A stretch of DNA of 64,000 nucleotides from Caballeronia fortuita (GCF_001544835.2 NZ_FCNX02000019.1:62001-126000); one strand, 5' to 3'. Positions 17,118-26,098 are shown, counted from the stretch's first letter. Notes: generated by a model from the sequence alone, not told the origin. Numbers and translations: made by a program.

Positions 17118-17680
17118 AGGATCGCGAGTTCATCGATCAATGTTCTTGCCATAGGCCATTCACCGAAGCCCGCAGCCGGATTGAGGTGGCCCACTTCGCC
17201 GAGATCGACGAGGCGGCTGCCCCAGTCGTGCGCCATCTGCGCGACGCGTTCGAAGCCCGCGAGCGGGTCGTTGCGGCTCGCGCCGACAATCGCCGGAAAC
17301 GGCAGCGGCGTGCGCGGAACCGGATGCCAGCCGTTTTGCGCGAGCGTATCGAGCGACGGATAGCCTTCGGGCAGCGGCGTGTCGAGATCGGCGGGCGCGG
17401 CGAGAAGCGCCCCCTGAATCTTGCGATGATGCTGCCGCGCCCAGTGCACGGCGATCATCACGCCCGCACTGTGCGCGACGAGAATCACCGGACCGTCGAT
17501 GCGCGCAAGGGCCGCATCGAGCGCGGCGACACGCGCGGCGCAACTGAGCTTGTCGTGTTCGAGCGGCGGCACGGATGCGGCTTTCGGAAGCTGCTGCTGC
17601 AGTAACGTTTGCCAGTGACTGGCGACATGGTCGCGCAGACCCGGCACGATGAGAATGGTCGGTGTCGTATCGGAAGTCAT
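17114..17680 (-). CDS. RBBP9/YdeN-type alpha/beta hydrolase
   Basis: A 188-residue serine hydrolase of the RBBP9/YdeN family. The start PTILIVPGLRDHVASHWQTLL is the family hallmark. LVAHSAGVMIAVHWA carries the nucleophile serine (HSAG). NDPLAGF and GHLNPAAGFGEWP near the end supply the acid and histidine. The ATG at 17680 lies right before the conserved first strand. The following Rieske gene overlaps its stop by four bases. Physiological substrates are unknown for most family members, and none can be inferred here. Confidence 0.9.
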   Translation of the reverse strand: MTSDTTPTILIVPGLRDHVASHWQTLLQQQLPKAASVPPLEHDKLSCAARVAALDAALARIDGPVILVAHSAGVMIAVHWARQHHRKIQGALLAAPADLDTPLPEGYPSLDTLAQNGWHPVPRTPLPFPAIVGASRNDPLAGFERVAQMAHDWGSRLVDLGEVGHLNPAAGFGEWPMARTLIDELAIL

Positions 17681-17711
17681 GAAAGTCCTTCGTGCGTACG
17701 ATCGCGCTGCG

Positions 17712-19043
17712 TTACATGCCGCGCGCGGCCGCATCGCGCAGCGCGCACACGCGATCCAGATCGCCCGCGTAATGCCGCTTGCCGATGGCGAACACGATCG
17801 CGGCAGCGAGCGGCGCGAACGGTACGAGTTGCAACGCGCCCAGAAGACCGATCCTGTCGGCGACGATGCCCGTGAGGATCGCGGCGGGCGCGAGCCCGAG
17901 CAGGTTATTGGCGAGCGTGAGCGTGGCGAATGCGGACGCGTGAATCGACGGCGGCGTGAGATTGGCAACCATCGCGCCGGACGGCCCGGTCGCGCCCGCA
18001 CTGAAAAACATGCCGGCGCCGATGAGCAAAAGTTGCACGATTCCCGCGGGCATCCGGAAGGCGAGCGCGAGCAGCACGAAGCACGCGAGACAGAACACGA
18101 TCGCCGTGAGCCATTTCTTCTCACGCGCATTCTTGCTGATGCGGTCGGTCAGGTTGCCGCACACGACCATGCCGACGCCCGTCACCATCACGAACAACGC
18201 CGCGATCATCGCTGCCTTGGCCGGCGCCATGCCGTAATAGCGGTTGAGAAAGCTCGGCATCCACGCCCAGAGCGCGGCGGGCACGAGCAGATGAAAGCCG
18301 CTGCCGATATACGCGCATACGATGGATCGTGTCGAGAAAAGTCCTTTCATCAGCGCGCGGAATGTCATGCGCATGCCGAGGTTCGCGGCTTTGATGTCGT
18401 GGACAATCGCGGGCTGCAACGGCGCAAGCCGCTTCTCGGTGACCATGATCCGGTAGACGATCACGAGCACGAAGCCGAGCACGGCCATCGCGCCGAATGC
18501 CGAACGCCAGCCGAGATGCGCGGCGACCGCGCCGCCGATCGCCATGCCCATGACCGAGCCGAACGCGCCGCCCGCCATGAACGCGGCGGTGAGCGTCGAG
18601 CGCAGCCGCACCGGAAAGATGCTGAGCACGACTGCGATGCCGACGCTGCCATACGCCGCCTCGCCGATGCCGACGAACGCGCGCGCGAACAACATCTCGC
18701 CGTAGTTCGTCGAGATCGCGCAGCCGAGCGTCGCGAGACTCCACATCGCGGCCATGAGAATGATGCTTTTCACGCGGCCCCATCGGTCGGCGAGCACGGA
18801 CAGCGGGAACGTCAGCACGCCGACCATCAGCGCGACCACGCTGCTGAGCGAACCGAGTTGCGTGTCGGAAAGGCCCCATGTCGCTTTGAGCATTGGGAAC
18901 ACGGCGTTCAATACCTGCCGCGACATATAGTCGGAGAGCAGCAGGCCGACCGTCAGCGCGAACACCACCCACGCATAGGCGCGCACGTCTGTCTGTGTCT
19001 CTACGCCCGCATCGGCGGCGGGCTCGGCGTGTTGCATCAACAT
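17712..19043 (-). CDS. MFS transporter
   Basis: A 443-residue, 12-helix MFS permease. Motif A appears as LADRWGRVKSII between helices 2 and 3, and ARAFVGIGEAAYGSVG matches helix 4 of anion/organic-acid MFS branches. A short hydrophilic N-terminus precedes helix 1. GGAG lies seven bases before the ATG. It is 93 bases downstream of the BKACE gene on the same strand, so it may carry the beta-keto acid, or a precursor of it, that BKACE cleaves; that is inference from context. The RBBP9-type hydrolase follows after 31 bases. Confidence 0.9.
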   Translation of the reverse strand: MLMQHAEPAADAGVETQTDVRAYAWVVFALTVGLLLSDYMSRQVLNAVFPMLKATWGLSDTQLGSLSSVVALMVGVLTFPLSVLADRWGRVKSIILMAAMWSLATLGCAISTNYGEMLFARAFVGIGEAAYGSVGIAVVLSIFPVRLRSTLTAAFMAGGAFGSVMGMAIGGAVAAHLGWRSAFGAMAVLGFVLVIVYRIMVTEKRLAPLQPAIVHDIKAANLGMRMTFRALMKGLFSTRSIVCAYIGSGFHLLVPAALWAWMPSFLNRYYGMAPAKAAMIAALFVMVTGVGMVVCGNLTDRISKNAREKKWLTAIVFCLACFVLLALAFRMPAGIVQLLLIGAGMFFSAGATGPSGAMVANLTPPSIHASAFATLTLANNLLGLAPAAILTGIVADRIGLLGALQLVPFAPLAAAIVFAIGKRHYAGDLDRVCALRDAAARGM

Positions 19044-19136
19044 GAATCGTCTCCTTCATGAATTCGTCGGGCGGCTTGTTCTTGCCTGCCATGCGCAAGA
19101 AGCGCCGCCTTTTATATGTATCGTTCGGCGGCGCGG

Positions 19137-20192
19137 TCAGGCCGCGCGCAACGGCAGATTCCGCACGCCCGTCGCGCGATTCGGCGACATGCCATTGGCG
19201 GCGAGCGTTTCGTCGACGGTTTCGTACTGCACGCCGATGCGATAGATCTCGCGCGCTTCCTTGCCGCTCGCGATTTCGCGTCCCAGTTCGCGCGCGACGC
19301 GCACGCACTGCTCGATCTGCTGTACCGACGTGAAGCGGTTGCCGTGCTGATCGATGATCGTGTCCTCGATGCCGCAACGCGGATGCAGACCCATCGACAT
19401 CGCCATCATGTTGAAGGGCAGCACGTTCTTCAAGAGCGATTCGGCCGTGAGCGTGCAGCCGTCCGGCGCGCGATGAACGAAGTTGAAGAAGTTGAACGGA
19501 TTCGGGCCGTCGAAGCCACCGCCGATGCCGATCCACGTCAGGTTCAGCGCTCCCTTGTACACGCCCTTGCGCACGAGACGCTCGAGCGTTTCGAGCGCGT
19601 GAATGCCGGTCAACTGGAAGTGCGGCTGAATGCCGGCTGCCTGCAGGCGGCGCAGATGTTCTTCGACCCACGCGGGACCGGCGGGCACCGTCATCTCGCT
19701 GTAGGCGGCCATGAACGCGGGGTTCGAAAGCGAAGTGCCCGCGAGATACTCGGGATACAGCAACTCCATGATGTTCATCTGCGTCGTGTTGATCGCGACG
19801 GTCACCTGGTCGGGCTTCGGTTCGAGATCGGCGAGCATGTGGCGCGTGTCGTCGGAGAGCCACTTCGCGGCCTGACCGTCGTTTTCCGGCGCGAAGGAGA
19901 TCGAGCCGCCGACCTGGATGATCATGTCGGGCACGGCCGCGCGCACGCCCGCAATCAGTTCGTTGAACTTCGACAGGCGCTTGCTGCCCTTGCCGTCGAG
20001 TTCGCGCACGTGCAGATGCAGGACCGTCGCGCCCGCGTTGTAGCAATCGACGGCTTTCTGGACCTGCTGTTCCATCGTCACCGGAATGTCTTCGGGGAAG
20101 TCTTCCGGCATCCACTCCGGCCCGTAGGGCGCAACGGTGATAACGACCTTGTCCTGGTTCTCGGGGTGCAGCGAATCGTCGAGGAATTGCAT
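19137..20192 (-). CDS. BKACE family beta-keto acid cleavage enzyme (Kce-like)
   Basis: A 351-residue zinc-dependent TIM-barrel enzyme of the BKACE (formerly DUF849) family. Members condense a beta-keto acid with acetyl-CoA and release acetoacetate plus a new CoA ester; the founding member cleaves 3-keto-5-aminohexanoate. The start KVVITVAPYGPEW and the zinc pair in VLHLHVREL are characteristic. IGIGGGFDGPNPFNFFNF and MGLHPRCGIEDTI hold later conserved residues. GGAG is five bases before the ATG. The MFS gene follows on the same strand, and a porin gene is transcribed divergently 328 bases away. The keto-acid substrate cannot be assigned. Confidence 0.88.
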   Translation of the reverse strand: MQFLDDSLHPENQDKVVITVAPYGPEWMPEDFPEDIPVTMEQQVQKAVDCYNAGATVLHLHVRELDGKGSKRLSKFNELIAGVRAAVPDMIIQVGGSISFAPENDGQAAKWLSDDTRHMLADLEPKPDQVTVAINTTQMNIMELLYPEYLAGTSLSNPAFMAAYSEMTVPAGPAWVEEHLRRLQAAGIQPHFQLTGIHALETLERLVRKGVYKGALNLTWIGIGGGFDGPNPFNFFNFVHRAPDGCTLTAESLLKNVLPFNMMAMSMGLHPRCGIEDTIIDQHGNRFTSVQQIEQCVRVARELGREIASGKEAREIYRIGVQYETVDETLAANGMSPNRATGVRNLPLRAA

Positions 20193-20520
20193 GTTGGCTC
20201 CGTTGAGGATCGTGGTGAGAGGGCGGATTCGATGACCGATGGTTTGCCCCCGTTCCTTCGTATGCTATTGCGCGCCCGCAGCGCGCGCCCCTCTCCCGGT
20301 GAGAGGGGCGGCACGATGAAACGTCAGATGAATCGGCCTTAGCACGCTTCTACGCGTATTCCCTGTCCCTCCCGCCGCGAGAGGGGATGGTTCCGGCACC
20401 TTTATGTAGTCTTGCATCGGTGATGCGCGTCGTCAGCCCGTTCGAGCGATGCGCCTTGCGCTTCGCAAGACACGTCCCGGATCGAACGCAGGAATCCACT
20501 CAAGACAATACGGATAGCTA
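20193..20520. other. Divergent intergenic region with two palindromic GC-rich elements
   Basis: 328 bases without a gene, between the BKACE gene (minus) and the porin gene (plus). It must hold both promoters, but I see no convincing -35/-10 pair. Its main visible content is two C/G-rich palindromes: the strong one listed separately at 20286-20310, and a weaker relative around 20367-20385 (CCCTC arms pairing with GAGGG). Confidence 0.6.
20286..20310. repeat. REP-like palindrome
   Basis: CGCCCCTCTC and GAGAGGGGCG form a perfect ten-base-pair stem around a five-base loop (CCGGT). No T-run follows on either strand, which argues against a simple terminator. Similar CCCTCTCC/GGAGAGGG palindromes are common intergenic elements in beta- and gamma-proteobacteria. 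A weaker relative lies about 60 bases to the right. Confidence 0.55.
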
Positions 20521-21669
20521 ATGAAATCGAAAGTAACCAGCGTTGCGGCACTGATAGGATTGTCGTCGGCGGCCGCGCATGCTCAATCGGCGGTGACGCT
20601 GTACGGGGTCGTCGATTCAGGATTGTTGTATCAGAGCACGGCGGCGGCATCGTTTGCACCGAATGCGCCGAATCTCGGCAAGGTGTATCGCTTCAAGGAC
20701 GGCGGCATCTATTCGAGCGGATGGGGCATCAAGGGCACCGAGGATATCGGCGGCGGCTATCACATCAACTTCAAGCTGCAAAGCTCGTTCGATAGCGGCA
20801 CGGGCAGGTCCGGCCTCAGCGACACGCCCGGCGTGACCGCGCAGTTCAACCAGTACGCGACGGTCGGCGTCTCGGGCCCGTTCGGCAAGCTCGACGCGGG
20901 CCGCCAGATCGTCCCGATGATCTGGGCGATGTACGACACCGACGTGCGCGGCGCGCAGTACTTCGGCAGCATTCTGACCGCCTGGCTCGGCGTGAATCAG
21001 GCGGCGGGCTGGCCCGGCACGAGCACGAACGGCGCGATCGGCGCGCTGTACGACAGCAATGCGCTCGTGTACGAATCGCCCAAGTTCTACGGCGCGTCGT
21101 TCGCGCTCGAATATGCGCCGGGCGGCGTGCCGGGGCATTTTCAGGGCGGCACGCGCGAATCGGCCGTCGTCAAGTATTCGAACTACGGCCTGAATCTCGC
21201 CGTCGCGTACTACAACGGACACGACGCGAATCCGTTTCCCGCGACCTATCCCGCCACGCCCGCGATTGCATCGACAGGTCAAGCGAACAACCGATTTTTC
21301 TACGCGGGCGCCCAATATACGTTTTACGGTTTCTCCGTGTCCGGCTCATACGGACATGGCAAGAACCCGGCGAACAGCAGCCGTGCCGATATCGATATGT
21401 ATTCGGCTGGTCTCGGTTATCGATTCACGCCCGCTTTGAAGGTGACCTCGGGCTTCTACTACCTGAAGGACAACAACAATTCGCACAATCATTCGGCCGA
21501 GTTCGCGCTGGGCGCCGAATACAGCTTGTCCAAGCGCACGCTGGCGTATGCGCAGGTCGGTCATGTCGAAAACAACGGCACGATGAACCAGACCATCGTG
21601 TATGGACAGCCCGTCGCGCCGGGCACGTCGACCACGGCCGCGATGATCGGCGTGCGGCATAACTTCTGA
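20521..21669 (+). CDS. Gram-negative porin (Burkholderia OmpC/Omp32 type)
   Basis: A 382-residue outer-membrane porin. A signal peptide ends at AAAHAQ near residue 22. The mature protein starts QSAVTLYGVVDSGLLY, the hallmark of Burkholderiales trimeric porins, and contains GIKGTEDIGGGYHINFKLQSSFD and the loop region after GPFGKLDAGRQ. Alternating beta-strand residues run to the C-terminal phenylalanine (GVRHNF), required for outer-membrane assembly. Length is typical. It forms a general diffusion channel. The ribosome site is weak (GGATAG). The BON protein follows 21 bases downstream and could be co-transcribed. Confidence 0.95.
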   Translation: MKSKVTSVAALIGLSSAAAHAQSAVTLYGVVDSGLLYQSTAAASFAPNAPNLGKVYRFKDGGIYSSGWGIKGTEDIGGGYHINFKLQSSFDSGTGRSGLSDTPGVTAQFNQYATVGVSGPFGKLDAGRQIVPMIWAMYDTDVRGAQYFGSILTAWLGVNQAAGWPGTSTNGAIGALYDSNALVYESPKFYGASFALEYAPGGVPGHFQGGTRESAVVKYSNYGLNLAVAYYNGHDANPFPATYPATPAIASTGQANNRFFYAGAQYTFYGFSVSGSYGHGKNPANSSRADIDMYSAGLGYRFTPALKVTSGFYYLKDNNNSHNHSAEFALGAEYSLSKRTLAYAQVGHVENNGTMNQTIVYGQPVAPGTSTTAAMIGVRHNF

Positions 21670-21690
21670 CGAGGCTCAACGGAGAAGCCA

Positions 21691-22053
21691 ATGAAAACAG
21701 CGAACACATTCAAGCTCGCGTGCGCGGCGCTGATCGTCGCCCTCGTATCCGCGAACGCCTGCTCGCAAACGGCCGCGTCCGCCGCGCAGAGTCCGACGAA
21801 CGACGCGAAGCAATCGAACGAAGCGAAGCAATCGAATCGCGCGGTGCGCCGCGCCGTTTATGCCGCGTTCGCGAAGGACAAAGCGATCGATGCGGGCAGC
21901 ATCGGCGTGAGCGCGAAGAACGGCGTCGTGACGCTGACTGGCACCGTGGGCGATGCCGCGCAGATCGACAAGGCCGGCGCGCTGGCCAAGAGCGTTCCCG
22001 GCGTCGTGTCGGTGCGCAACAAGCTGACCGTGCGCCGCGCCTTCAATCAATAA
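21691..22053 (+). CDS. BON domain periplasmic protein
   Basis: A 120-residue exported protein. Residues 1-23 are a signal peptide, with a cysteine (NACSQT) that could be a lipobox variant but lacks a clean consensus. A Gln/Ser/Lys-rich repeat-like linker (NDAKQSNEAKQSN) follows. The BON domain spans about residues 50-118, with GSIGVSAKNGVVTLTGTV and a final VVSVRNKLTV, as in OsmY-like proteins. Such proteins bind envelope phospholipid surfaces and are often osmotically induced. GGAG lies nine bases before the ATG, and it sits between the porin and the acyl-CoA ligase genes. Confidence 0.88.
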   Translation: MKTANTFKLACAALIVALVSANACSQTAASAAQSPTNDAKQSNEAKQSNRAVRRAVYAAFAKDKAIDAGSIGVSAKNGVVTLTGTVGDAAQIDKAGALAKSVPGVVSVRNKLTVRRAFNQ

Positions 22054-22095
22054 GCGCAATCATCCGGCGACCAGGCGCCGGGACAGGAGATCGAA

Positions 22096-23748
22096 ATGCA
22101 GGATGCAGTTCTCGCAGCAACGCAGCCGGCGTATGCCTATCCGCTTCTCGTGAAGCATCTGTTGCACACGCCCTTCACGCAGTCGCTCGATCAGGAGATC
22201 GTCTATCGGGGCGACGTGCGCATGACTTATCGCACGCTGCGCGAACGCATCGCGCGTCTCGCCGATGGCCTCGCGAAGCTCGGCGTGTGTCACGGCACGA
22301 CCGTCGCGATGATGGACTGGGACAGCCATCGGTATCTCGAGTCCTACTTCGCCGTGCCGATGATGGGCGCAGTGCTGCAAACCGTGAACGTGCGGCTGTC
22401 GCACGACGAGATTCTCTATACGCTCAATCATGCGGGCGCGGAAGTGCTCGTCGTGCATACCGATTTCGTGCCGGTGATCGAAGCGCTGAAAGACCGGCTC
22501 GAATCCGTGCGGACTTTTATCTGGATCGACGAGCAAGGCAGCATCGCGCCTTCGCACACGATTCCCTTTGCCGTCGAATACGAGCAAATGCTCGGATCGA
22601 GCGACACGAGGTTCGTCTTCCCCGACTTCGACGAGAACACGCGCGCCACCACGTTCTATACGACCGGCACGACAGGCTTGCCCAAGGGCGTGTCCTTCTC
22701 GCATCGTCAGCTCGTACTGCATACGATCACCGGCATGGCCGCATTCGCGAGTCCGGCTTCCGGCCAGCGCTTTCATCGCGGCGATGTCTACATGCCGATC
22801 ACGCCGATGTTCCATGTGCACGCGTGGGGCATGCCTTTCATCGCGACGGTGCTCGGCGTGAAGCAGGTCTATCCGGGCCGCTATGCGCCGGACCGGCTCG
22901 CCGCGCTCATTCGCGATGAAGGCGTCACATTCTCGCACTGCGTGAGCACGATCCTGCACATGCTGCTCGCCTGTCCCGATGCGGCGGGCATCGACTTCTC
23001 GAAGTGGAAGGTCGTGATCGGCGGCGGCGCGCTGCCGCACGGTCTCGCGCGTGCGGCGCTCGAACGCGGCATCGACGTGTTCGCGGGCTACGGCATGTCG
23101 GAGACGTGCCCGCTGCTGAGCCTCGCGCAAGTGGGCCCGCAGTCGATGCCGGCTGACCTCGACGATGAAGTGCGCCTGCGCTGCAAGACCGGGCGGCCCT
23201 TGCCGCTCGTCGATCTGCGTATCGTCGATGAAGAGATGCAGGACGTTGCCCGCGATGGCAGCGCGAGCGGCGAGGTCGTCGTGCGCGCGCCGTGGCTCAC
23301 GCAGGGCTATGTGAAAAATCCCGCCGCGTCCGAAGAACTGTGGTCGGGCGGCTATCTGCATACGCAGGACATCGCGAGCATCGATACGCAAGGCTATCTG
23401 CAGATCACCGACCGCATCAAGGACGTCATCAAGTCGGGCGGCGAATGGGTGTCGTCGCTCGAGATCGAAAGCCTGATCTCGCAACATCATGCGGTGTCAG
23501 AGGTTGCGGTCATCGGCGTGAAAGACGAGAAGTGGGGCGAGCGTCCCGTTGCGCTCGTCGTGCTGAAAGCCGGCTGCAACGCGACCGTTTCGGAAGACGA
23601 TATCAGCAGGCACGTGCTCGATTACAGCGAAACCGGGCGCATCTCGAAGTATGCGGTGCCGCGTGTCGTAAGGTTCGTCGACGAACTGGACAAGACGAGC
23701 GTCGGCAAGCTGAACAAAAAGCGCCTGCGCGAGCGCTTCGGCGGGTAA
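22096..23748 (+). CDS. AMP-binding acyl-CoA ligase (medium/long-chain fatty acid type)
   Basis: A 550-residue adenylate-forming enzyme that activates a carboxylic acid with ATP and joins it to CoA. The P-loop-like motif is TTFYTTGTTGLPKG near residues 190-203. YGMSETCPLLS is the A5 motif, DRIKDVIKSGGEWVSS is the A8 hinge with the adenylation Asp/Arg, and VGKLNKKRLRERF near the end holds the catalytic lysine. Length and motifs fit fatty-acyl-CoA synthetases of the medium/long-chain branch. GGAG lies six bases before the ATG. The substrate cannot be fixed; the neighbouring CoA genes elsewhere in the window show a general capacity for organic-acid CoA chemistry. Confidence 0.9.
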   Translation: MQDAVLAATQPAYAYPLLVKHLLHTPFTQSLDQEIVYRGDVRMTYRTLRERIARLADGLAKLGVCHGTTVAMMDWDSHRYLESYFAVPMMGAVLQTVNVRLSHDEILYTLNHAGAEVLVVHTDFVPVIEALKDRLESVRTFIWIDEQGSIAPSHTIPFAVEYEQMLGSSDTRFVFPDFDENTRATTFYTTGTTGLPKGVSFSHRQLVLHTITGMAAFASPASGQRFHRGDVYMPITPMFHVHAWGMPFIATVLGVKQVYPGRYAPDRLAALIRDEGVTFSHCVSTILHMLLACPDAAGIDFSKWKVVIGGGALPHGLARAALERGIDVFAGYGMSETCPLLSLAQVGPQSMPADLDDEVRLRCKTGRPLPLVDLRIVDEEMQDVARDGSASGEVVVRAPWLTQGYVKNPAASEELWSGGYLHTQDIASIDTQGYLQITDRIKDVIKSGGEWVSSLEIESLISQHHAVSEVAVIGVKDEKWGERPVALVVLKAGCNATVSEDDISRHVLDYSETGRISKYAVPRVVRFVDELDKTSVGKLNKKRLRERFGG

Positions 23749-23778
23749 GAGCACAGTGGAAAAAAATCGGCAATCCGC

Positions 23779-23806
23779 TCCAGTTTGATGCGCGCATTGC
23801 CGATAA
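23779..23806 (+). promoter_or_regulatory. Sigma-28 (FliA)-like promoter for the chemoreceptor gene
   Basis: TCCAGTTT at 23779-23786 (6 of 8 to TAAAGTTT), a 12-base spacer, then GCCGATAA at 23799-23806, a perfect match to the enterobacterial FliA -10 element. The usual spacer is 11. It lies 51 bases before the ATG of a methyl-accepting chemotaxis gene, the class of gene sigma-28 normally drives. Confidence 0.65.
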
Positions 23807-23857
23807 GCAGCGATCCGCGCCGAAACGCGCTCACTGCGTCCATCGCTAATTCGCTCC

Positions 23858-25423
23858 ATGAAGCTCAGCCTGAAGATTCCTCTCGCATTCGCCGCCGCGC
23901 TCGTTCTCATGTTCGCCGGCGCGCTCTACGGCATATTCGCGCTCAACGGTTCCATCGACGCTTACCGCAACGAAGTCGCGTCGAACGTCGCCAGCGAGCG
24001 CATGGTTTCGGAGATGCTCGTCACGTTCAAGCTCCAGGTCCAGGAGTGGAAAGACACGCTGTTGCGCGGCAAGGACCCCGCGAAGCTGCAGAAGTACTGG
24101 AGTGCATTCGAGACCCGCGAACGCGCGGTCAGCAAATTCGCCGACGATCTGAAGCGCACGCTTCCCGCAGGCGAGAGTCGCGATCTGATCGAACGATTCG
24201 CCGCCGCGCACAGTGCGATGGGCGCGGGTTACCGGCGCGGTTTCGAGGCGTTCAAGGCCGCGAATTTCGAGCCGTCCGCGGGCGATGACGCCGTCGCGGG
24301 CGTCGATCGCGAGCCGGCCGCGTTGCTCGAACAGGCCGCGAAGAAAATCGCCGCCGATAGCGCGCTCGTCGCCGCACGCGCCGATAGCGACGCGCGCCGC
24401 GCATCGTTCGCGAGCATCGCGCTGATGCTCGCCGTGCTGACGCTCGCGCTCGTCGGCGGCTATCTGTTCAGCCGCACGGTGTCGCGTCCGCTGGCGCGCG
24501 CGCTGGGTTGCGCGCAGGCCGTCGCGACCGGCGACCTGTCGCTCGATTTCGATACGCGCGGCAAGGACGAAATCGCCGAACTGCTCGCCGCGCTGAAGCA
24601 GATGCAGACGAGTCTTGCGCGCGTCGTCGGTCAGGTGCGGCACAACGCAGAAGGCGTCGCGACCGCGAGCGCGCAGATTGCGTCGGGCAATCACGATCTG
24701 TCGTCGCGTACGGAGGAGCAGGCCGCATCGCTGCAGGAAACGGCGGCGAGCATGGAGCAGCTCACGGCCACCGTGCGGCAGAACGCGGATCACGCGTCTG
24801 CCGCGTCGTCGCTGACGCAGAGCGCGTGGCAGACCGCGACGTCCGGCGGCGCGATGATGGACAAGGTCATCGAAACGATGCACGGCATTTCGGAGAGCTC
24901 GAACAAGGTGAGCGAGATCATCGCGGTCATCGATGCCATCGCGTTTCAGACGAACATTCTCGCGCTGAACGCGGCGGTCGAGGCCGCGCGCGCCGGCGAG
25001 GAAGGGCGCGGCTTCGCGGTCGTCGCGGCGGAAGTGCGCTCGCTCGCGCAACGCAGCGCATCGGCGGCCAAGGAGATCAAGACGCTCATCGAACAATCGA
25101 CGGGACGTGTCGAATCCGGCGCGGCGCTCGTGCGCGATGCAGGCGCGATCATCGCCGATATAGTCGGTTCCGTGCAGCGCGTGACGGGCGTCGTGAGCGA
25201 CATCTCGGCGGCGTCGGAAGAGCAGCGCGGCGGCATCGAGCAGGTCAATCTCGCCGTGACGCAGATGGACGAAGTCACGCAGCAGAACGCCGCGCTCGTC
25301 GAGCAGGCGTCGGCGGCGGCGCATGCGCTCGCGGAACAGGCCGCGTCGCTGCGTGACGTAGTGTCCGTGTTCAGGCTGCGCGAGGACGCACATATACACG
25401 CATCCGCACCGGTGCTCGCGTGA
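23858..25423 (+). CDS. Methyl-accepting chemotaxis protein
   Basis: A 521-residue chemoreceptor in the inner membrane. Helix 1 spans residues about 7-28 and helix 2 about 187-207, enclosing a periplasmic sensor of about 160 residues that looks like a four-helix bundle. HAMP follows (SRPLARALGCAQAVATGDLSLDF). The cytoplasmic hairpin holds the invariant tip FQTNILALNAAVEAARAGEE. Methylation segments (TEEQAASLQETAASMEQL) are visible. The C-terminus lacks a CheR-tethering pentapeptide, so adaptation may rely on assistance. No che genes are adjacent. A sigma-28-like promoter precedes it. The ligand is unknown. Confidence 0.93.
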   Translation: MKLSLKIPLAFAAALVLMFAGALYGIFALNGSIDAYRNEVASNVASERMVSEMLVTFKLQVQEWKDTLLRGKDPAKLQKYWSAFETRERAVSKFADDLKRTLPAGESRDLIERFAAAHSAMGAGYRRGFEAFKAANFEPSAGDDAVAGVDREPAALLEQAAKKIAADSALVAARADSDARRASFASIALMLAVLTLALVGGYLFSRTVSRPLARALGCAQAVATGDLSLDFDTRGKDEIAELLAALKQMQTSLARVVGQVRHNAEGVATASAQIASGNHDLSSRTEEQAASLQETAASMEQLTATVRQNADHASAASSLTQSAWQTATSGGAMMDKVIETMHGISESSNKVSEIIAVIDAIAFQTNILALNAAVEAARAGEEGRGFAVVAAEVRSLAQRSASAAKEIKTLIEQSTGRVESGAALVRDAGAIIADIVGSVQRVTGVVSDISAASEEQRGGIEQVNLAVTQMDEVTQQNAALVEQASAAAHALAEQAASLRDVVSVFRLREDAHIHASAPVLA

Positions 25424-25541
25424 TTCGCGTAGTGCGGGATCGGAACGACATCGACACCGCGTCGGTCACGGTCTACAACCTGCGCACCACGAAGCCGGAA
25501 CAGTAAGCGATCTCCGGCGCGGTTACAGACTCTGATCGCGC

Positions 25542-25910
25542 TCAGATCGGTTGACCCATCCGGTCGACGACGAGCTGCCCGCACGCCGCGATCGTGCCCG
25601 CGACGACCGGCACCATATGCGGGGGCACGCTCCATTCGGCGGCGGTCGTATCGTTCGCGAGTTGCTCGGCGAAGACGTGAAAGACTTCGGAACACGCAAG
25701 CTCCGAATCGGATTCGCCGATGCCGCGCTCCCGGCACAGGCAGGCGAAATGCAGCACGCAGCGACTGAGCGCCGCGCTCGTCAGTTGCGCCCACGCGCAA
25801 TTCTCGCGGCCCGAAAGACTGCGCTGCATGTCGTTCACGGTGGTCCACAGCACGCCTGCAAGCCGGCTGGGGATGCCGAGATAAATGTAACCCGTACTTC
25901 CGCTCTCCAT
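25542..25910 (-). CDS. Hypothetical protein, 122 residues
   Basis: I do not recognise this protein. It is 122 residues with no signal peptide. It has several Cys (CVLHFACLCRERG), an aromatic start (GYIYLGIPSRLAG) and a hydrophobic C-terminal stretch (MVPVVAGTIAACGQLVV) too weak to be a clear membrane helix. GAGGAG six bases before the ATG at 25910 sets the start; an ATG 153 bases upstream has no such site and adds an unconserved-looking leader. It is transcribed away from the PAS hybrid kinase gene, with 215 bases between them, and converges on the chemoreceptor gene. Confidence 0.65.
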   Translation of the reverse strand: MESGSTGYIYLGIPSRLAGVLWTTVNDMQRSLSGRENCAWAQLTSAALSRCVLHFACLCRERGIGESDSELACSEVFHVFAEQLANDTTAAEWSVPPHMVPVVAGTIAACGQLVVDRMGQPI

Positions 25911-26098
25911 GACTCGCTCCTCGGCTCGACGTTCACACAGGGCGAACGGGGCGGCTGCAATCGTCATGCCATAACGCAATTTCGCGCGTGGAATTATTCG
26001 CGCGAGAGCCGGAGCGCCGCGCGGTGCGGGCGAAACGCTGACAATCACGCATCTAAAATTCATCTTTTAAGCGTTTCTGGTGTATTTTGAGGAGAAGA

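Noticed and set aside
18121..20115. Very long minus-strand frame crossing the MFS and BKACE genes
   Set aside because: It lies in another frame of two well-supported genes and has no recognisable domain; composition is Arg/Ala rich as expected for a shadow.
23846..25399. About 517-codon minus-strand frame opposite the chemoreceptor
   Set aside because: Shadow caused by codon bias; repeats the antisense of conserved receptor sequence.
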